Below, one piece after another: positions 1-9,480 of a stretch of DNA of 64,000 nt (position 1 is the stretch's first letter; every line of letters starts with the position of its first letter). This stretch comes from Pseudomonas alkylphenolica (GTDB lineage: Bacteria; Pseudomonadota; Gammaproteobacteria; Pseudomonadales; Pseudomonadaceae), in assembly GCF_004025535.1 (NCBI RefSeq), contig NZ_QJRG01000048.1:126933-190932 (forward strand). Reading direction: 5' to 3'. Under the pieces are notes generated by a model. It was not told where the DNA came from, did no database searches, and saw nothing but the letters and a program-made list of their open reading frames with translations. Made by a program: the position numbers and the translations under genes.

Positions 1-1062
1 GCCGAGCGCTTCGCGCAGTTGCGCTGGCGCCGTGCTGAAGCCTTCAACCTGGTGCTGTTCAGTCAGGAACTGACCACCCTGCTCAACGCCGGCCTGCCGT
101 TGATTGACGCGCTGGAAAGCCTGGCGGAAAAAGAGTCCGCCCCGCAGGCGCGCAAGACGCTCAGCGAACTGGTGCGTCTGCTGTATGAGGGCAAGTCGTT
201 TTCACAAGCCCTGGGCCAATTGCCCAGTGTGTTCCCGCCGCTGTATGTAGCCCTGGTGCAGTCGAGTGAAAAGACCGGCGCCCTGGGCGATGCACTGGGG
301 CGTTACGTCGCCTACCGCCAGCGCATGGACGAGGTTCGCCAGAAGATCGTCAGCGCCTCGATCTATCCGTTATTGCTGTTGTTGGTCGGCGGTGGCGTGG
401 TGCTGTTTCTGCTCGGCTATGTGGTGCCGCGCTTTAGCCTAGTGTTCGAGGGGCTGGGTACCGAGTTGCCCTGGCTGTCACGCTGCCTGATGCAGGCCGG
501 GATGTTCCTGCATGCTCACCAGGCAACACTGGGGCTGGGCTTTCTGGCGTTTTGCCTGAGCCTGTTCGTACTGCGGCGCGACCCTCGCGTGCGGCGCTGG
601 CTTAACCGCCAGCTGGAACGTTTGCCTGCCCTGCACCGGCGGCTGGTGATGTACGAACTGGCGCGCTTCTATCGCTCGCTGGGCATTTTGCTGCAAGGCG
701 GTATCCCGGTACTCACCGCCATGGAAATGGCCCGCGGTCTGCTTGGCGCTGCAGCCAAACAGCGGTTGCAGCACGCCTGTGACCGGGTGCGTGAGGGGCT
801 TTCATTGTCGGCGGCACTGGAAGTCGGGCAACTGGTCACACCGGTGTCGCTGCGCCTGCTGCGGGCGGGCGAACAGTCGGGTAACCTCGGGCAGATGATG
901 GAGCGCAGCGCCGACTTTTATGATGAAGAGATCAGCCGCTGGATCGAATGGTTCGTGCGCCTGTTCGAACCTTTGCTGATGACCTTCATTGGCCTGTTGA
1001 TCGGGCTGATCGTGATCCTGATGTACATGCCGATCTTTGAGCTGGCTTCAAGCATTCACTAG
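1..1062 (+). CDS. Type II secretion / type IV pilus inner-membrane protein, GspF/PilC family (5' end outside window)
   Basis: The reading frame is already open at base 1 and runs in frame through a possible TTG at 19, so the gene is cut by the window edge rather than starting here. About 353 residues are visible, roughly the C-terminal 85-90% of a family usually near 400 aa. Two T2SSF-type helical domains can be seen, separated by hydrophobic segments near residues 120-145 and 175-195. A last membrane helix near 325-347 ends in the family-typical MYMPIF motif. GspF/PilC proteins form the cytoplasmic-membrane platform that couples the assembly ATPase to (pseudo)pilin extrusion. The partner genes must lie to the left, so I cannot tell whether this is an Xcp-type secretion system or a pilus system. 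Confidence 0.88.
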   Translation, partial: AERFAQLRWRRAEAFNLVLFSQELTTLLNAGLPLIDALESLAEKESAPQARKTLSELVRLLYEGKSFSQALGQLPSVFPPLYVALVQSSEKTGALGDALGRYVAYRQRMDEVRQKIVSASIYPLLLLLVGGGVVLFLLGYVVPRFSLVFEGLGTELPWLSRCLMQAGMFLHAHQATLGLGFLAFCLSLFVLRRDPRVRRWLNRQLERLPALHRRLVMYELARFYRSLGILLQGGIPVLTAMEMARGLLGAAAKQRLQHACDRVREGLSLSAALEVGQLVTPVSLRLLRAGEQSGNLGQMMERSADFYDEEISRWIEWFVRLFEPLLMTFIGLLIGLIVILMYMPIFELASSIH

Positions 1063-1070
1063 CGCGTGAC

Positions 1071-1099
1071 GTGACAAGCGATTGCACTTGCTGTATAGA
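1071..1099 (+). promoter_or_regulatory. Putative sigma70 promoter of the tenA operon
   Basis: A GTGACA -35-like hexamer at 1071-1076 and a TATAGA -10-like hexamer at 1094-1099 are separated by 17 bases. Transcription would start near 1105, just before the TPP riboswitch. The assignment rests on motif and position only. Confidence 0.6.
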
Positions 1100-1104
1100 T
1101 TCGG

Positions 1105-1205
1105 CCACCAAGGGGAGCCCGGCAACGGGCTGAGAAACCGCTGGCACCAGCAGCGCGGTGACCCTTCGAACCTGATCCGGATCATGCCGGCGAAGGGATG
1201 GGGAT
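1105..1205 (+). promoter_or_regulatory. TPP (THI-element) riboswitch
   Basis: The leader contains the conserved THI-box blocks in order: GGGGAGCCC...GGGCTGAGA at 1112-1134, then GACCCTTCGAACCTGATC at about 1159-1176, then ATGCCGGCGAAGGGA at about 1184-1198. These form the pyrimidine- and pyrophosphate-sensing helices of the TPP aptamer. The riboswitch lies directly upstream of two tenA genes, which fits repression of thiamin salvage by TPP. I see no clear intrinsic terminator between aptamer and start codon, so translational control is more likely. Confidence 0.93.
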
Positions 1206-1294
1206 TGCCAACCTGCCTTTTTGCCGGTCTCACTGCGAGGCCGCCCATGTCTGATGTACCCGGTCTCGCTGTCGCCCGCTACGAGGACAGCACG

Positions 1295-1942
1295 ATGACC
1301 GCACGCTTCACCGATACCCTGCGCCAACAGAGCCAGCCCACCTGGACGCAGATCATTGAACACCGCTTCGTCAATGAACTGCTCGACGGCAGCCTGAGCG
1401 ACGCAGTGCTGAGCAATTACCTGATCCAGGACCACCGTTTCATCGATGCCTTCCTGACCTTGCTCGGTGCCGCCATTGCCAGCGCCGACACCTTTGACGC
1501 GCGGATTCGCCTGGGCCGTTTTACCGGAGTGATCGCGGGCGAGGAAAATACTTATTTCCTGCGCGCATTCGAGGCCTTGGGTGTTTCCGAGGCGCAGCGC
1601 CAGCAGGCGCCGGATTCGGCGCCCACGGCAGGCTTCAAGGCAATCATGCGCGAAGCCGCGGCCACGCGCTCATATGCAGCCGCCCTGGCCGTGCTCAATG
1701 TCGCCGAAGGCCTGTACCTGGACTGGGCCTTGCGCGCGCCCGCAGCGCTGCCACCTCGCTTTGAACATGCCGAGTGGATCACCCTGCACAACAACCCGGA
1801 CTTCCAGAGCTTCGTGGCCTTCCTGCGCGCCGAACTGGATCGCGTTGGCCCTGCGGACACGGCCATCAGCAATGACTTCTTCCAGCGCGCCGTGGCACTG
1901 GAGCAGGCGTTTTTCGACGCCGCCTACGACATCAAGGGGTAA
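1295..1942 (+). CDS. tenA: TenA family thiamin-salvage hydrolase, Glu-type (TenA_E)
   Basis: This 215-residue TenA/THI-4 protein is under TPP riboswitch control. TenA enzymes hydrolyse degraded thiamin pyrimidines (amino-HMP and related compounds) so that HMP can be reused. The residue matching the Bacillus nucleophilic Cys135 is a glutamate here (E138, in NVAEGLYLDWA), which places it in the TenA_E class known from plants and some bacteria. The ATG at 1295 was chosen because it has a GAGGA ribosome-binding site 7-8 bases upstream. An in-frame ATG at 1247 lies inside the leader and has a poorer context. A second tenA gene follows after 3 bases. Confidence 0.88.
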   Translation: MTARFTDTLRQQSQPTWTQIIEHRFVNELLDGSLSDAVLSNYLIQDHRFIDAFLTLLGAAIASADTFDARIRLGRFTGVIAGEENTYFLRAFEALGVSEAQRQQAPDSAPTAGFKAIMREAAATRSYAAALAVLNVAEGLYLDWALRAPAALPPRFEHAEWITLHNNPDFQSFVAFLRAELDRVGPADTAISNDFFQRAVALEQAFFDAAYDIKG

Positions 1943-1945
1943 TGC

Positions 1946-2608
1946 ATGGATATCTTCGATCGCCTCAAACAGGCCGCCGCCAGCGACTGGAACAGCTACG
2001 TCGAGCATGATTTTGTTCGTCAGATGGGGGCCGGCACCCTGGCGCAACCAGCCTTTCGCAAATACCTGGTGCAGGATTACCTGTTCCTGATCCAGTTCGC
2101 CCGCTCCTGGGCGCTGGCGGCCTACAAGAGCCGGACCCTTGCCGACATCCGCGCGGCGCAGGCGGGCCTGGCGGCAATCCTCGATGAAACCGAGCTCCAT
2201 GTCCGGCTGTGTCAACGTTGGGGGCTGTCGCCTGATGACCTGGCCGCTACGCCGGAACATCAGGCCACCGTCGCCTACACCCGTTTCGTGCTCGACTGCG
2301 GCGCGGCGGGCGACCTGCTCGATCTGCATGTCGCCCTGGCGCCCTGCGTAATCGGTTATGCCGAAATCGGCCGCAACCTCGCCCCCGACGGCATCGAGGC
2401 GCTGGACGATCATCCGTACCGCGACTGGATCGGCGAATATGCCGGCGCCGGCTACCAAGGGGTGGCCACCGCAGCACGCGCGCACCTGGACGACCTCGCC
2501 TCACGGGCGATGACCGAGCGGCGTTTTGAAGAGCTGGCCAAACTGTTCGGCCAGGCGTCCCGACTTGAGGCCGACTTCTGGCAGATGGGCCTGGATGCTA
2601 TCGGCTAA
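1946..2608 (+). CDS. tenA: TenA family aminopyrimidine aminohydrolase, Cys-type (TenA_C)
   Basis: A 220-residue second TenA paralog starts 3 bases after the first and is preceded by an AAGGGG ribosome-binding site. C134 in ALAPCVIGYAEIG aligns with the catalytic Cys135 of B. subtilis TenA, so this is the classical Cys class, in contrast to its Glu-type neighbour. The pair probably acts in succession on oxidised or formylated pyrimidine breakdown products, as shown for TenA_E and TenA_C enzymes elsewhere. The stop codon overlaps the stop of the convergent flavoprotein gene by 4 bases, so no terminator fits between the two operons. Confidence 0.9.
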   Translation: MDIFDRLKQAAASDWNSYVEHDFVRQMGAGTLAQPAFRKYLVQDYLFLIQFARSWALAAYKSRTLADIRAAQAGLAAILDETELHVRLCQRWGLSPDDLAATPEHQATVAYTRFVLDCGAAGDLLDLHVALAPCVIGYAEIGRNLAPDGIEALDDHPYRDWIGEYAGAGYQGVATAARAHLDDLASRAMTERRFEELAKLFGQASRLEADFWQMGLDAIG

Positions 2609-3909
2609 CCACGATACCCCTGGGCGACAAGCCAGGCGCGCAGCATGGACTGCTGCGCAACCGGCCGGTTGCTCAGCAGCGCCTCAAGTTGCTGTCCGGC
2701 CTGCAGGCCGTGCACCAGCGGCGCCAGCTCCACGCCCTGCACATGCCAGATACCCAACGGCTGGTCCGGGCCGACGACCACCTCGGCTTCATCAATCAGC
2801 CCGTCGCGAATGACCGGGCGGCGGTCGACGCGTAGCTGACGGAAATCAGCCGCCGCATGAATTGGCTGGTCATCCGGCCAACTGCGGCGCGGCGCCCAGA
2901 ATGGCTGATCGATGCCACGTTGTTCCTGGGCATAGAAGTCCCGTCCGATCCGCGCAAAACGCAGAAACAGCTGTTCGATCCGCTCCTGGTGGAAGCGCTT
3001 GGCCAATGCCGCGCGCTGCGGATGGCGCAGCAAGGTGTTGATCACCGCAGGGGCCTGCAACGCTGAAGACAAGGATTGGAAGATGCCGTTACCGGACAAC
3101 GGATCCACTGCCATCGCGGCATCGCCTACACGTAGCCAGGTGTCACCGACACAGTCACCCGCCAGAATTGCCGTGCTGCTACGCGCATGCAGTTCAGCCA
3201 ATACCCCGACATGCTCACCGAACAACTCGCAGGCCAAAGCCGACTGCTGCCGGCGCTGCGCGCAATACGCGGGGAGCTGCGCACGTGGCGGCAGGCTGCT
3301 GGTGCTGCTGTCGAGGGTGATCTGCCAGTAGCAACGGCCATCGGCCAGGCGTGCCATCCACGCCCAGCCATCGTCGAGGCTTTCCACCGCCGACAGCGGT
3401 TCACCCGCTTCGCCCTGCCAGAGGTTGAGCAGGCTGACGCTCTCCGGACCACGCAATCGGTTGGCCGTCAGCGGCGCCTGGCGGCCACGGGCCTCGACCA
3501 GAAAGTCGGCCTGCAGCACCTGCCCGCCGTCCAGTACCACCCGATGCCCCAGTGCAGTGTTCTCGACATCGCGAACCCGCCCTTCGATCACCGTCACCCC
3601 GGCATGGCGCAGGTCTTCACGCAGTGCCCGGTCAAACAGCTGGCGGTCGAGCAGAAATTCCTGATTGAGTTGCTGACGGCTGCCGTTCCAGTCCACCCGT
3701 CGCCGTGCCGGCACGGCAGCCTGCTCCAGTGCACGGCTCAGCCCGGCATGGCGCATGCCGTCGAGTACGCGCTGGGATACGCCCTCTACTGCAGCAAAAC
3801 GGCGCCAGTCCGACACCAGCTCAACGGCATAGCCCAGGTGCCGTAAGCCCATAGCGGTGGCGCCGCCCGCGGGCCCTGCGCCAAGAATCACGATACGCGG
3901 TTCAGCCAT
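2605..3909 (-). CDS. qhpG: QhpG-like FAD-dependent monooxygenase
   Basis: This 434-residue flavoprotein has an N-terminal dinucleotide-binding motif (ILGAGPAGG, residues 7-15) and a second FAD motif (GDAAMAVDPLSGNGIF) typical of tryptophan-halogenase/monooxygenase-like proteins. In the quinohemoprotein amine dehydrogenase (QHNDH) system QhpG dihydroxylates the tryptophan that becomes the CTQ cofactor. The identification rests mainly on context: directly upstream are a small S8 protease and an ABC exporter, the other two QHNDH maturation factors. The ATG at 3909 has a GGAGGTGAGC leader and overlaps the protease stop by 8 bases, so translation is coupled. An upstream extension of the frame to 4062 runs through the protease gene and is not used. 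Confidence 0.75.
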   Translation of the reverse strand: MAEPRIVILGAGPAGGATAMGLRHLGYAVELVSDWRRFAAVEGVSQRVLDGMRHAGLSRALEQAAVPARRRVDWNGSRQQLNQEFLLDRQLFDRALREDLRHAGVTVIEGRVRDVENTALGHRVVLDGGQVLQADFLVEARGRQAPLTANRLRGPESVSLLNLWQGEAGEPLSAVESLDDGWAWMARLADGRCYWQITLDSSTSSLPPRAQLPAYCAQRRQQSALACELFGEHVGVLAELHARSSTAILAGDCVGDTWLRVGDAAMAVDPLSGNGIFQSLSSALQAPAVINTLLRHPQRAALAKRFHQERIEQLFLRFARIGRDFYAQEQRGIDQPFWAPRRSWPDDQPIHAAADFRQLRVDRRPVIRDGLIDEAEVVVGPDQPLGIWHVQGVELAPLVHGLQAGQQLEALLSNRPVAQQSMLRAWLVAQGYRG

Positions 3910-4582
3910 GCTCACCTCCGCGGCGCTCAGGCCCGACAAATGCCGCCTGTTCGCGCAAATGAGCAATGAGTTGATCGCGGCTGGCCCCTGGATGCATGCG
4001 CCAATAGGCACACAGTTGGCCGCTGAAGGTCGCGCAGGCAAGGCTTGCACCGGCGGGCCCATCGCGCTCCCCCACGGCTGCGCCGAAATCTGCTTGCACG
4101 GTGTTCAGCCAGGACCACTGGCCTTCACGCAAGCGGGCATCGCCAGTAATACGCAACACGCCCGGGTAGCTGGCCGGGTAGACCGGCGCACCTCGCGCCG
4201 GGCTGGACGCACATAACAGCACCCCGGCGTCCTGTGCTTGCGCGCAGGCCTGGCGCAGTACCGGTCGATCCTGCGCCAGGCCCAGGCTCAGGTTGACCAG
4301 GGTCACACCTTGCTCCACAAGCCACAGCAACGCTGCGCTGACCTGCAGCACCGAGGTGGCGCCACGGCTGTCGAACACCTGGGCCATGCTTACCGCAACG
4401 CCGTCGGTTTGCTTCAACAGCCGCGCCAGCACGGCAGTGCCGTGGCCCAGGCTATCGGCCTGCAGTTCACCTTCGCAAAGCATGCCCTGTTCCAGCCAGA
4501 AACGCCGCCCGCCTGCCAGATGCCCGGCCTGCTGCGCGGTACAGCCCGAATCGATTACCCCGACATGTACCTCATTCACCAT
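3902..4582 (-). CDS. qhpE: QhpE-like subtilisin (S8) family protease
   Basis: A compact, 226-residue subtilisin-fold protease without a signal peptide. The triad is visible as D11 (GVIDSG), H47 (SLGHGTAV) and S180 (GASLACATFSG). In Paracoccus QHNDH biogenesis, QhpE cleaves the leader peptide from the crosslinked small subunit QhpC before export. The length matches such a processing enzyme rather than a degradative secreted subtilase. The start at 4582 lies inside the end of the ABC transporter gene (11-base overlap), and the stop overlaps the flavoprotein start, giving a tightly coupled three-gene unit. Its expected peptide substrate gene is not in the window. Confidence 0.78.
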   Translation of the reverse strand: MVNEVHVGVIDSGCTAQQAGHLAGGRRFWLEQGMLCEGELQADSLGHGTAVLARLLKQTDGVAVSMAQVFDSRGATSVLQVSAALLWLVEQGVTLVNLSLGLAQDRPVLRQACAQAQDAGVLLCASSPARGAPVYPASYPGVLRITGDARLREGQWSWLNTVQADFGAAVGERDGPAGASLACATFSGQLCAYWRMHPGASRDQLIAHLREQAAFVGPERRGGEHG

Positions 4583-6305
4583 GGCGCAACGACTCCTGCC
4601 ATACCGCTTGCAGGCGGCCGCTCTCAAGGTGCAGGTGCAGGTCGGCATCCGCCAGGGTGCTGGTGCGGTGGCTGATGAGGATGCGTGTGCGCCCGGCGAA
4701 CAACTGGTCGATAGCCGCGATCACTTCGCGTTCGGTGGCTTCGTCCACTGCCGAGGTGGCTTCGTCCAGCACCAGCAGCCGCGGGTCCTGAAGCAAGGCC
4801 CGGGCAATGGCGATACGTTGCTTCTGCCCGCCCGACAATTGCTGGCCGCGCTCGCCCAGCTGACCGTCCAGGCCCAGCGGCAAGGCGTCGACCAAACCCT
4901 CCAGGCGCGTCAGGCGCACCACCCGTTCGAGGTCCTCGCGGCTTGCCTCGGGCACGCTGTAGGCGAGGTTCTGCGCCAGGGTGCCACGAAACAGCACAAT
5001 GTCCTGGCTGACCACGGCGATCTGCTTGCGCAACGCCAGCAGATCCAGCTCACGCAGGTCGGTGCCGTCGAGCAGGATGCGGCCCTGGTCCGGGTCATAA
5101 AAGCGCTGCAGCAAGTCGATCAGCGTCGACTTGCCAACGCCCGAGGCGCCACTGATGGCGACCTTGATCCCGGCCGGTATGCAGATATCGACACCGCCGA
5201 GTACCGTGCCCAGGCGCTGTTCATGGGCAAAATGCACCGACTCCAGGCGCAACTCGCCGGGCCCGACAGGCATCGGCGAAGGCGATGCGGCCTGATGCAC
5301 GCCGACGGGCTCCTGCTTGAGCTCCATCACCCGCCCGAGGCTCACGGCCATGCGTTGCACCGCCACATACAGGCCCAGCAGGCTTTGCACCGGCCCCACG
5401 GCCATGCCGAGATAAGTGGAAAAGGCGATCAACGCACCCAGTTGCCAGGTGCCCTGGATCACCCAGTAGCCGCCGACCAGAAACGCACAGGCGCGACACA
5501 GCGAGGTCAGCGTGCCCGGCACCGCCTGGGTGAAAAACTCGGTGACCTGCACCCGCAGCAACTGTCCCATGTAGCCCTGCCCCAGGTGCTCCAGGCGTTC
5601 GGATTCGCGGCGTTGCTGCCCGGCCGCCTGGATGAACTTCATCGCCGGTAGCGTCTCGACCATGAACGAGGAGACATCGGCAGAGCGCTCGCGCAGGCTG
5701 CGCACTTCACGCTCGACCTTGCGCCGCATCCAGCGCAGCCACAGCACTTCGACGGGAATCAGCAGCGCCAGCAACAACGATAGTTGCCACGACAACATCA
5801 GCATCAGGGTCACCGCGCCGATCAGGCCGATTACGCTGGAAACAGCAGCGAACAACGAGTCCACGGCAAAGCGCTGAATCTCGGCAACGTCACCGTCAAG
5901 CCGCGAAAGGATGTCGCCGATACGTTTGCGCCCGTAAAACGCCGGCGACAGCTGTTGCAGATGGCGATACAGGTCGTCGCGCAGGGCAAACAGAATGCGC
6001 CCGGACAGCCGCGTGTGCAGGTAGCGGTTAACGCCCGACAGCAGCATGCCGGCAATACCCACGGCGATCATGATCGCCGCCATGTGCCACAAAACCTGGA
6101 AGTCCTTGGCCAGCAGGCCCTGATCGATCAGGGTCTTGACCAGCCAGGGTTGCACCAGCACCAGTAGCGAAGCGGCAAAGGATAGACCCAGCAACACGGC
6201 GACCGCGCGCCAGTGCGGGCGCACGAAACCGTACAGCCAGGCCAGCGCCCGGCGCATCAGCTCCGGGTCGGAGGCGTTGACCAGCCTGAGGAAAATACCA
6301 CCCAT
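4572..6305 (-). CDS. qhpF: QhpF-like ABC exporter (fused membrane and ATPase domains)
   Basis: A 577-residue half-transporter of the lipid/peptide exporter type. An N-terminal six-helix membrane domain (about residues 20-310) is followed by a nucleotide-binding domain with Walker A (SGASGVGKST, near 380), the LSGGQKQRIAIARAL signature and Walker B (LLVLDEATSAV). In QHNDH biogenesis QhpF moves the crosslinked small subunit across the inner membrane. It lies 10 bases after the regulator gene and overlaps the protease gene. I chose the ATG at 6305, placed behind AAGGGG, over the GTG immediately before it. Without its neighbours it would be annotated only as a lipid-A/peptide type exporter. Confidence 0.78.
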   Translation of the reverse strand: MGGIFLRLVNASDPELMRRALAWLYGFVRPHWRAVAVLLGLSFAASLLVLVQPWLVKTLIDQGLLAKDFQVLWHMAAIMIAVGIAGMLLSGVNRYLHTRLSGRILFALRDDLYRHLQQLSPAFYGRKRIGDILSRLDGDVAEIQRFAVDSLFAAVSSVIGLIGAVTLMLMLSWQLSLLLALLIPVEVLWLRWMRRKVEREVRSLRERSADVSSFMVETLPAMKFIQAAGQQRRESERLEHLGQGYMGQLLRVQVTEFFTQAVPGTLTSLCRACAFLVGGYWVIQGTWQLGALIAFSTYLGMAVGPVQSLLGLYVAVQRMAVSLGRVMELKQEPVGVHQAASPSPMPVGPGELRLESVHFAHEQRLGTVLGGVDICIPAGIKVAISGASGVGKSTLIDLLQRFYDPDQGRILLDGTDLRELDLLALRKQIAVVSQDIVLFRGTLAQNLAYSVPEASREDLERVVRLTRLEGLVDALPLGLDGQLGERGQQLSGGQKQRIAIARALLQDPRLLVLDEATSAVDEATEREVIAAIDQLFAGRTRILISHRTSTLADADLHLHLESGRLQAVWQESLRHGE

Positions 6306-6315
6306 CACCGGCCCC

Positions 6316-8223
<1,908 letters not shown>

Positions 8224-8254
8224 GTCTCACTCCAGCGTGCTTTCTCCAGCGCTC

Positions 8255-8268
8255 TGCTTTTAAAAGCA
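8255..8268. promoter_or_regulatory. 14-bp perfect palindrome upstream of the sigma54 activator gene
   Basis: TGCTTTTAAAAGCA is a perfect inverted repeat 32 bases upstream of the activator start, in an AT-rich patch. Its position fits an operator or autoregulatory site; no binding protein is known. Confidence 0.4.
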
Positions 8269-8357
8269 AATGTCGACTTCTCACTGCTGATGCGATTGCT
8301 CCATCACCGCTGACTTTACTCTAAATTCCTCCGCTTCCACACTTCGCCATCACCTGT

Positions 8358-8392
8358 CGCCGTGTCGGTGCAGGCCAAGCCCCGACACGGCG
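8358..8392. terminator. Hairpin downstream of the DUF1254 operon
   Basis: Two perfect 11-base arms (CGCCGTGTCGG at 8358-8368 and CCGACACGGCG at 8382-8392) enclose a 13-base loop, 28 bases beyond the stop of the minus-strand DUF1254 gene. There is no clear U tract on that strand, so termination is likely but unproven. Confidence 0.5.
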
Positions 8393-8419
8393 ATCTTTGT
8401 GCTTGCCTGGCCGATTGAA

Positions 8420-9454
8420 TCAGATGGCCGGTTTGGCCTCGGGAAACTGCCAGCTCCCGTCCAGCACCTGGGCACGCGGTTTGTACATCCGGGTCATATA
8501 ATTCCAGCCCGGCGTGATCGGCAGGCAGTTGCTGGCCCCGCTCTCACAGCCCCCAAACTGCACGACGATACTGCCATCGGCCTCGCGCTTGGCGGTGAGG
8601 TTGTTGAGGGTGTAGCGATTGAGCGGGTTCGGTTCGAAATAACCGGCGGCGTTGTACACGCTGATCGACCAGAACGCATCCACCGGCACGTCCTTGACGG
8701 TGAGCTGGTAGCGGGTAACGCCATCATTCCGGGCGGGCGATACATTGAGGTAGAACGCATCCCTTTCCTGGTTGCCGCCCCAGGCCGAGGCGCTGCCGAT
8801 AAAGTGCCGTACCGGGTCGACTTGCGCCGGTGTACCGAACATCCTGCGCGAATCCGGCACCGTTGCCGCCAGCAACAGCAGCGAATTGCGCACGGCATCG
8901 AGGCTGGCAGTGTCCCACTGTGGTACCTCGAAACGCCCCGGCCCACCCGCTTGCTCCACCTTGATCCGGTCCTGGAGGGCGCGGCCGCTTTGCACGTCGC
9001 TGGCGGATGCCGGGTCGACCAGGGTGCGTACGCCCAGCAGCACGTAGCGCGTACCGACCGATTCGCGGCTGAACTGATAGTTGCCAGGCGCGTAGGCCAC
9101 CCCTTGGGTGTATTGGTCTTCGTTGATGGCCATCAGCGAGAAATACCGTTGGCCGGCATCCGGCAAGGTCACGGTCACGGTCACCGGCCCGGCATCCAGG
9201 TCGAACACTGCTGATGAGTACAGCGTGTCGCGGTTCGGACGGATGACTACCTGGGTGGTGACCGGTACCAGATCGCGGTTGTGCACGAAGGTGCCAAAGC
9301 CGCCCCGGGCAACGACCCGGCTGAAAAACTTGTGTGATTCGGCGCGGACAAAGTTATCCGCGGTTACCCGGGTGCTGCTGACTGCAGGCTCTTCGGCCAG
9401 GCACACCGGGGCGATCAGGCTGAGCATAAGCAGGTAAGTGCGTAACGAATGCAT
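8420..9454 (-). CDS. Exported DUF1254/DUF1214 protein (copy A1)
   Basis: A 344-residue protein with a Sec signal peptide (residues 1-20, cleavage near CLAEEP). The N-terminal part is DUF1254-like (RPNRDTLYSSAVFDLDAGPV) and the C-terminal part DUF1214-like (DAFWSISVYNAAGYF, ITPGWNYMTRMYKP). The biochemical function of these periplasmic proteins is unknown, although they often sit in catabolic clusters. It pairs with the longer DUF1254 gene 26 bases upstream. The same two-gene arrangement recurs at 48623-51042, where the short partner shares long stretches with this protein, including the ITPGWNYM motif, so the pair is duplicated. Confidence 0.85.
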   Translation of the reverse strand: MHSLRTYLLMLSLIAPVCLAEEPAVSSTRVTADNFVRAESHKFFSRVVARGGFGTFVHNRDLVPVTTQVVIRPNRDTLYSSAVFDLDAGPVTVTVTLPDAGQRYFSLMAINEDQYTQGVAYAPGNYQFSRESVGTRYVLLGVRTLVDPASASDVQSGRALQDRIKVEQAGGPGRFEVPQWDTASLDAVRNSLLLLAATVPDSRRMFGTPAQVDPVRHFIGSASAWGGNQERDAFYLNVSPARNDGVTRYQLTVKDVPVDAFWSISVYNAAGYFEPNPLNRYTLNNLTAKREADGSIVVQFGGCESGASNCLPITPGWNYMTRMYKPRAQVLDGSWQFPEAKPAI

Positions 9455-9480
9455 GGTTGCCTCCTTTGACAGGTGGTGGG

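Noticed and set aside
1082..1294. N-terminal extension of the first TenA protein back to 1082
   Set aside because: This stretch is the TPP riboswitch and leader. The ATG at 1295 has a good ribosome-binding site and gives the normal TenA length.
4293..5651. Long plus-strand open frame (452 codons) opposite the ABC exporter gene
   Set aside because: It lies wholly antisense to the exporter gene, whose Walker and signature motifs are unmistakable. The frame has no recognisable domain and reflects GC-rich codon bias, as do many other long antisense frames here (for example 18317-20044, 39294-41702, 43604-45808 and 56020-58059).
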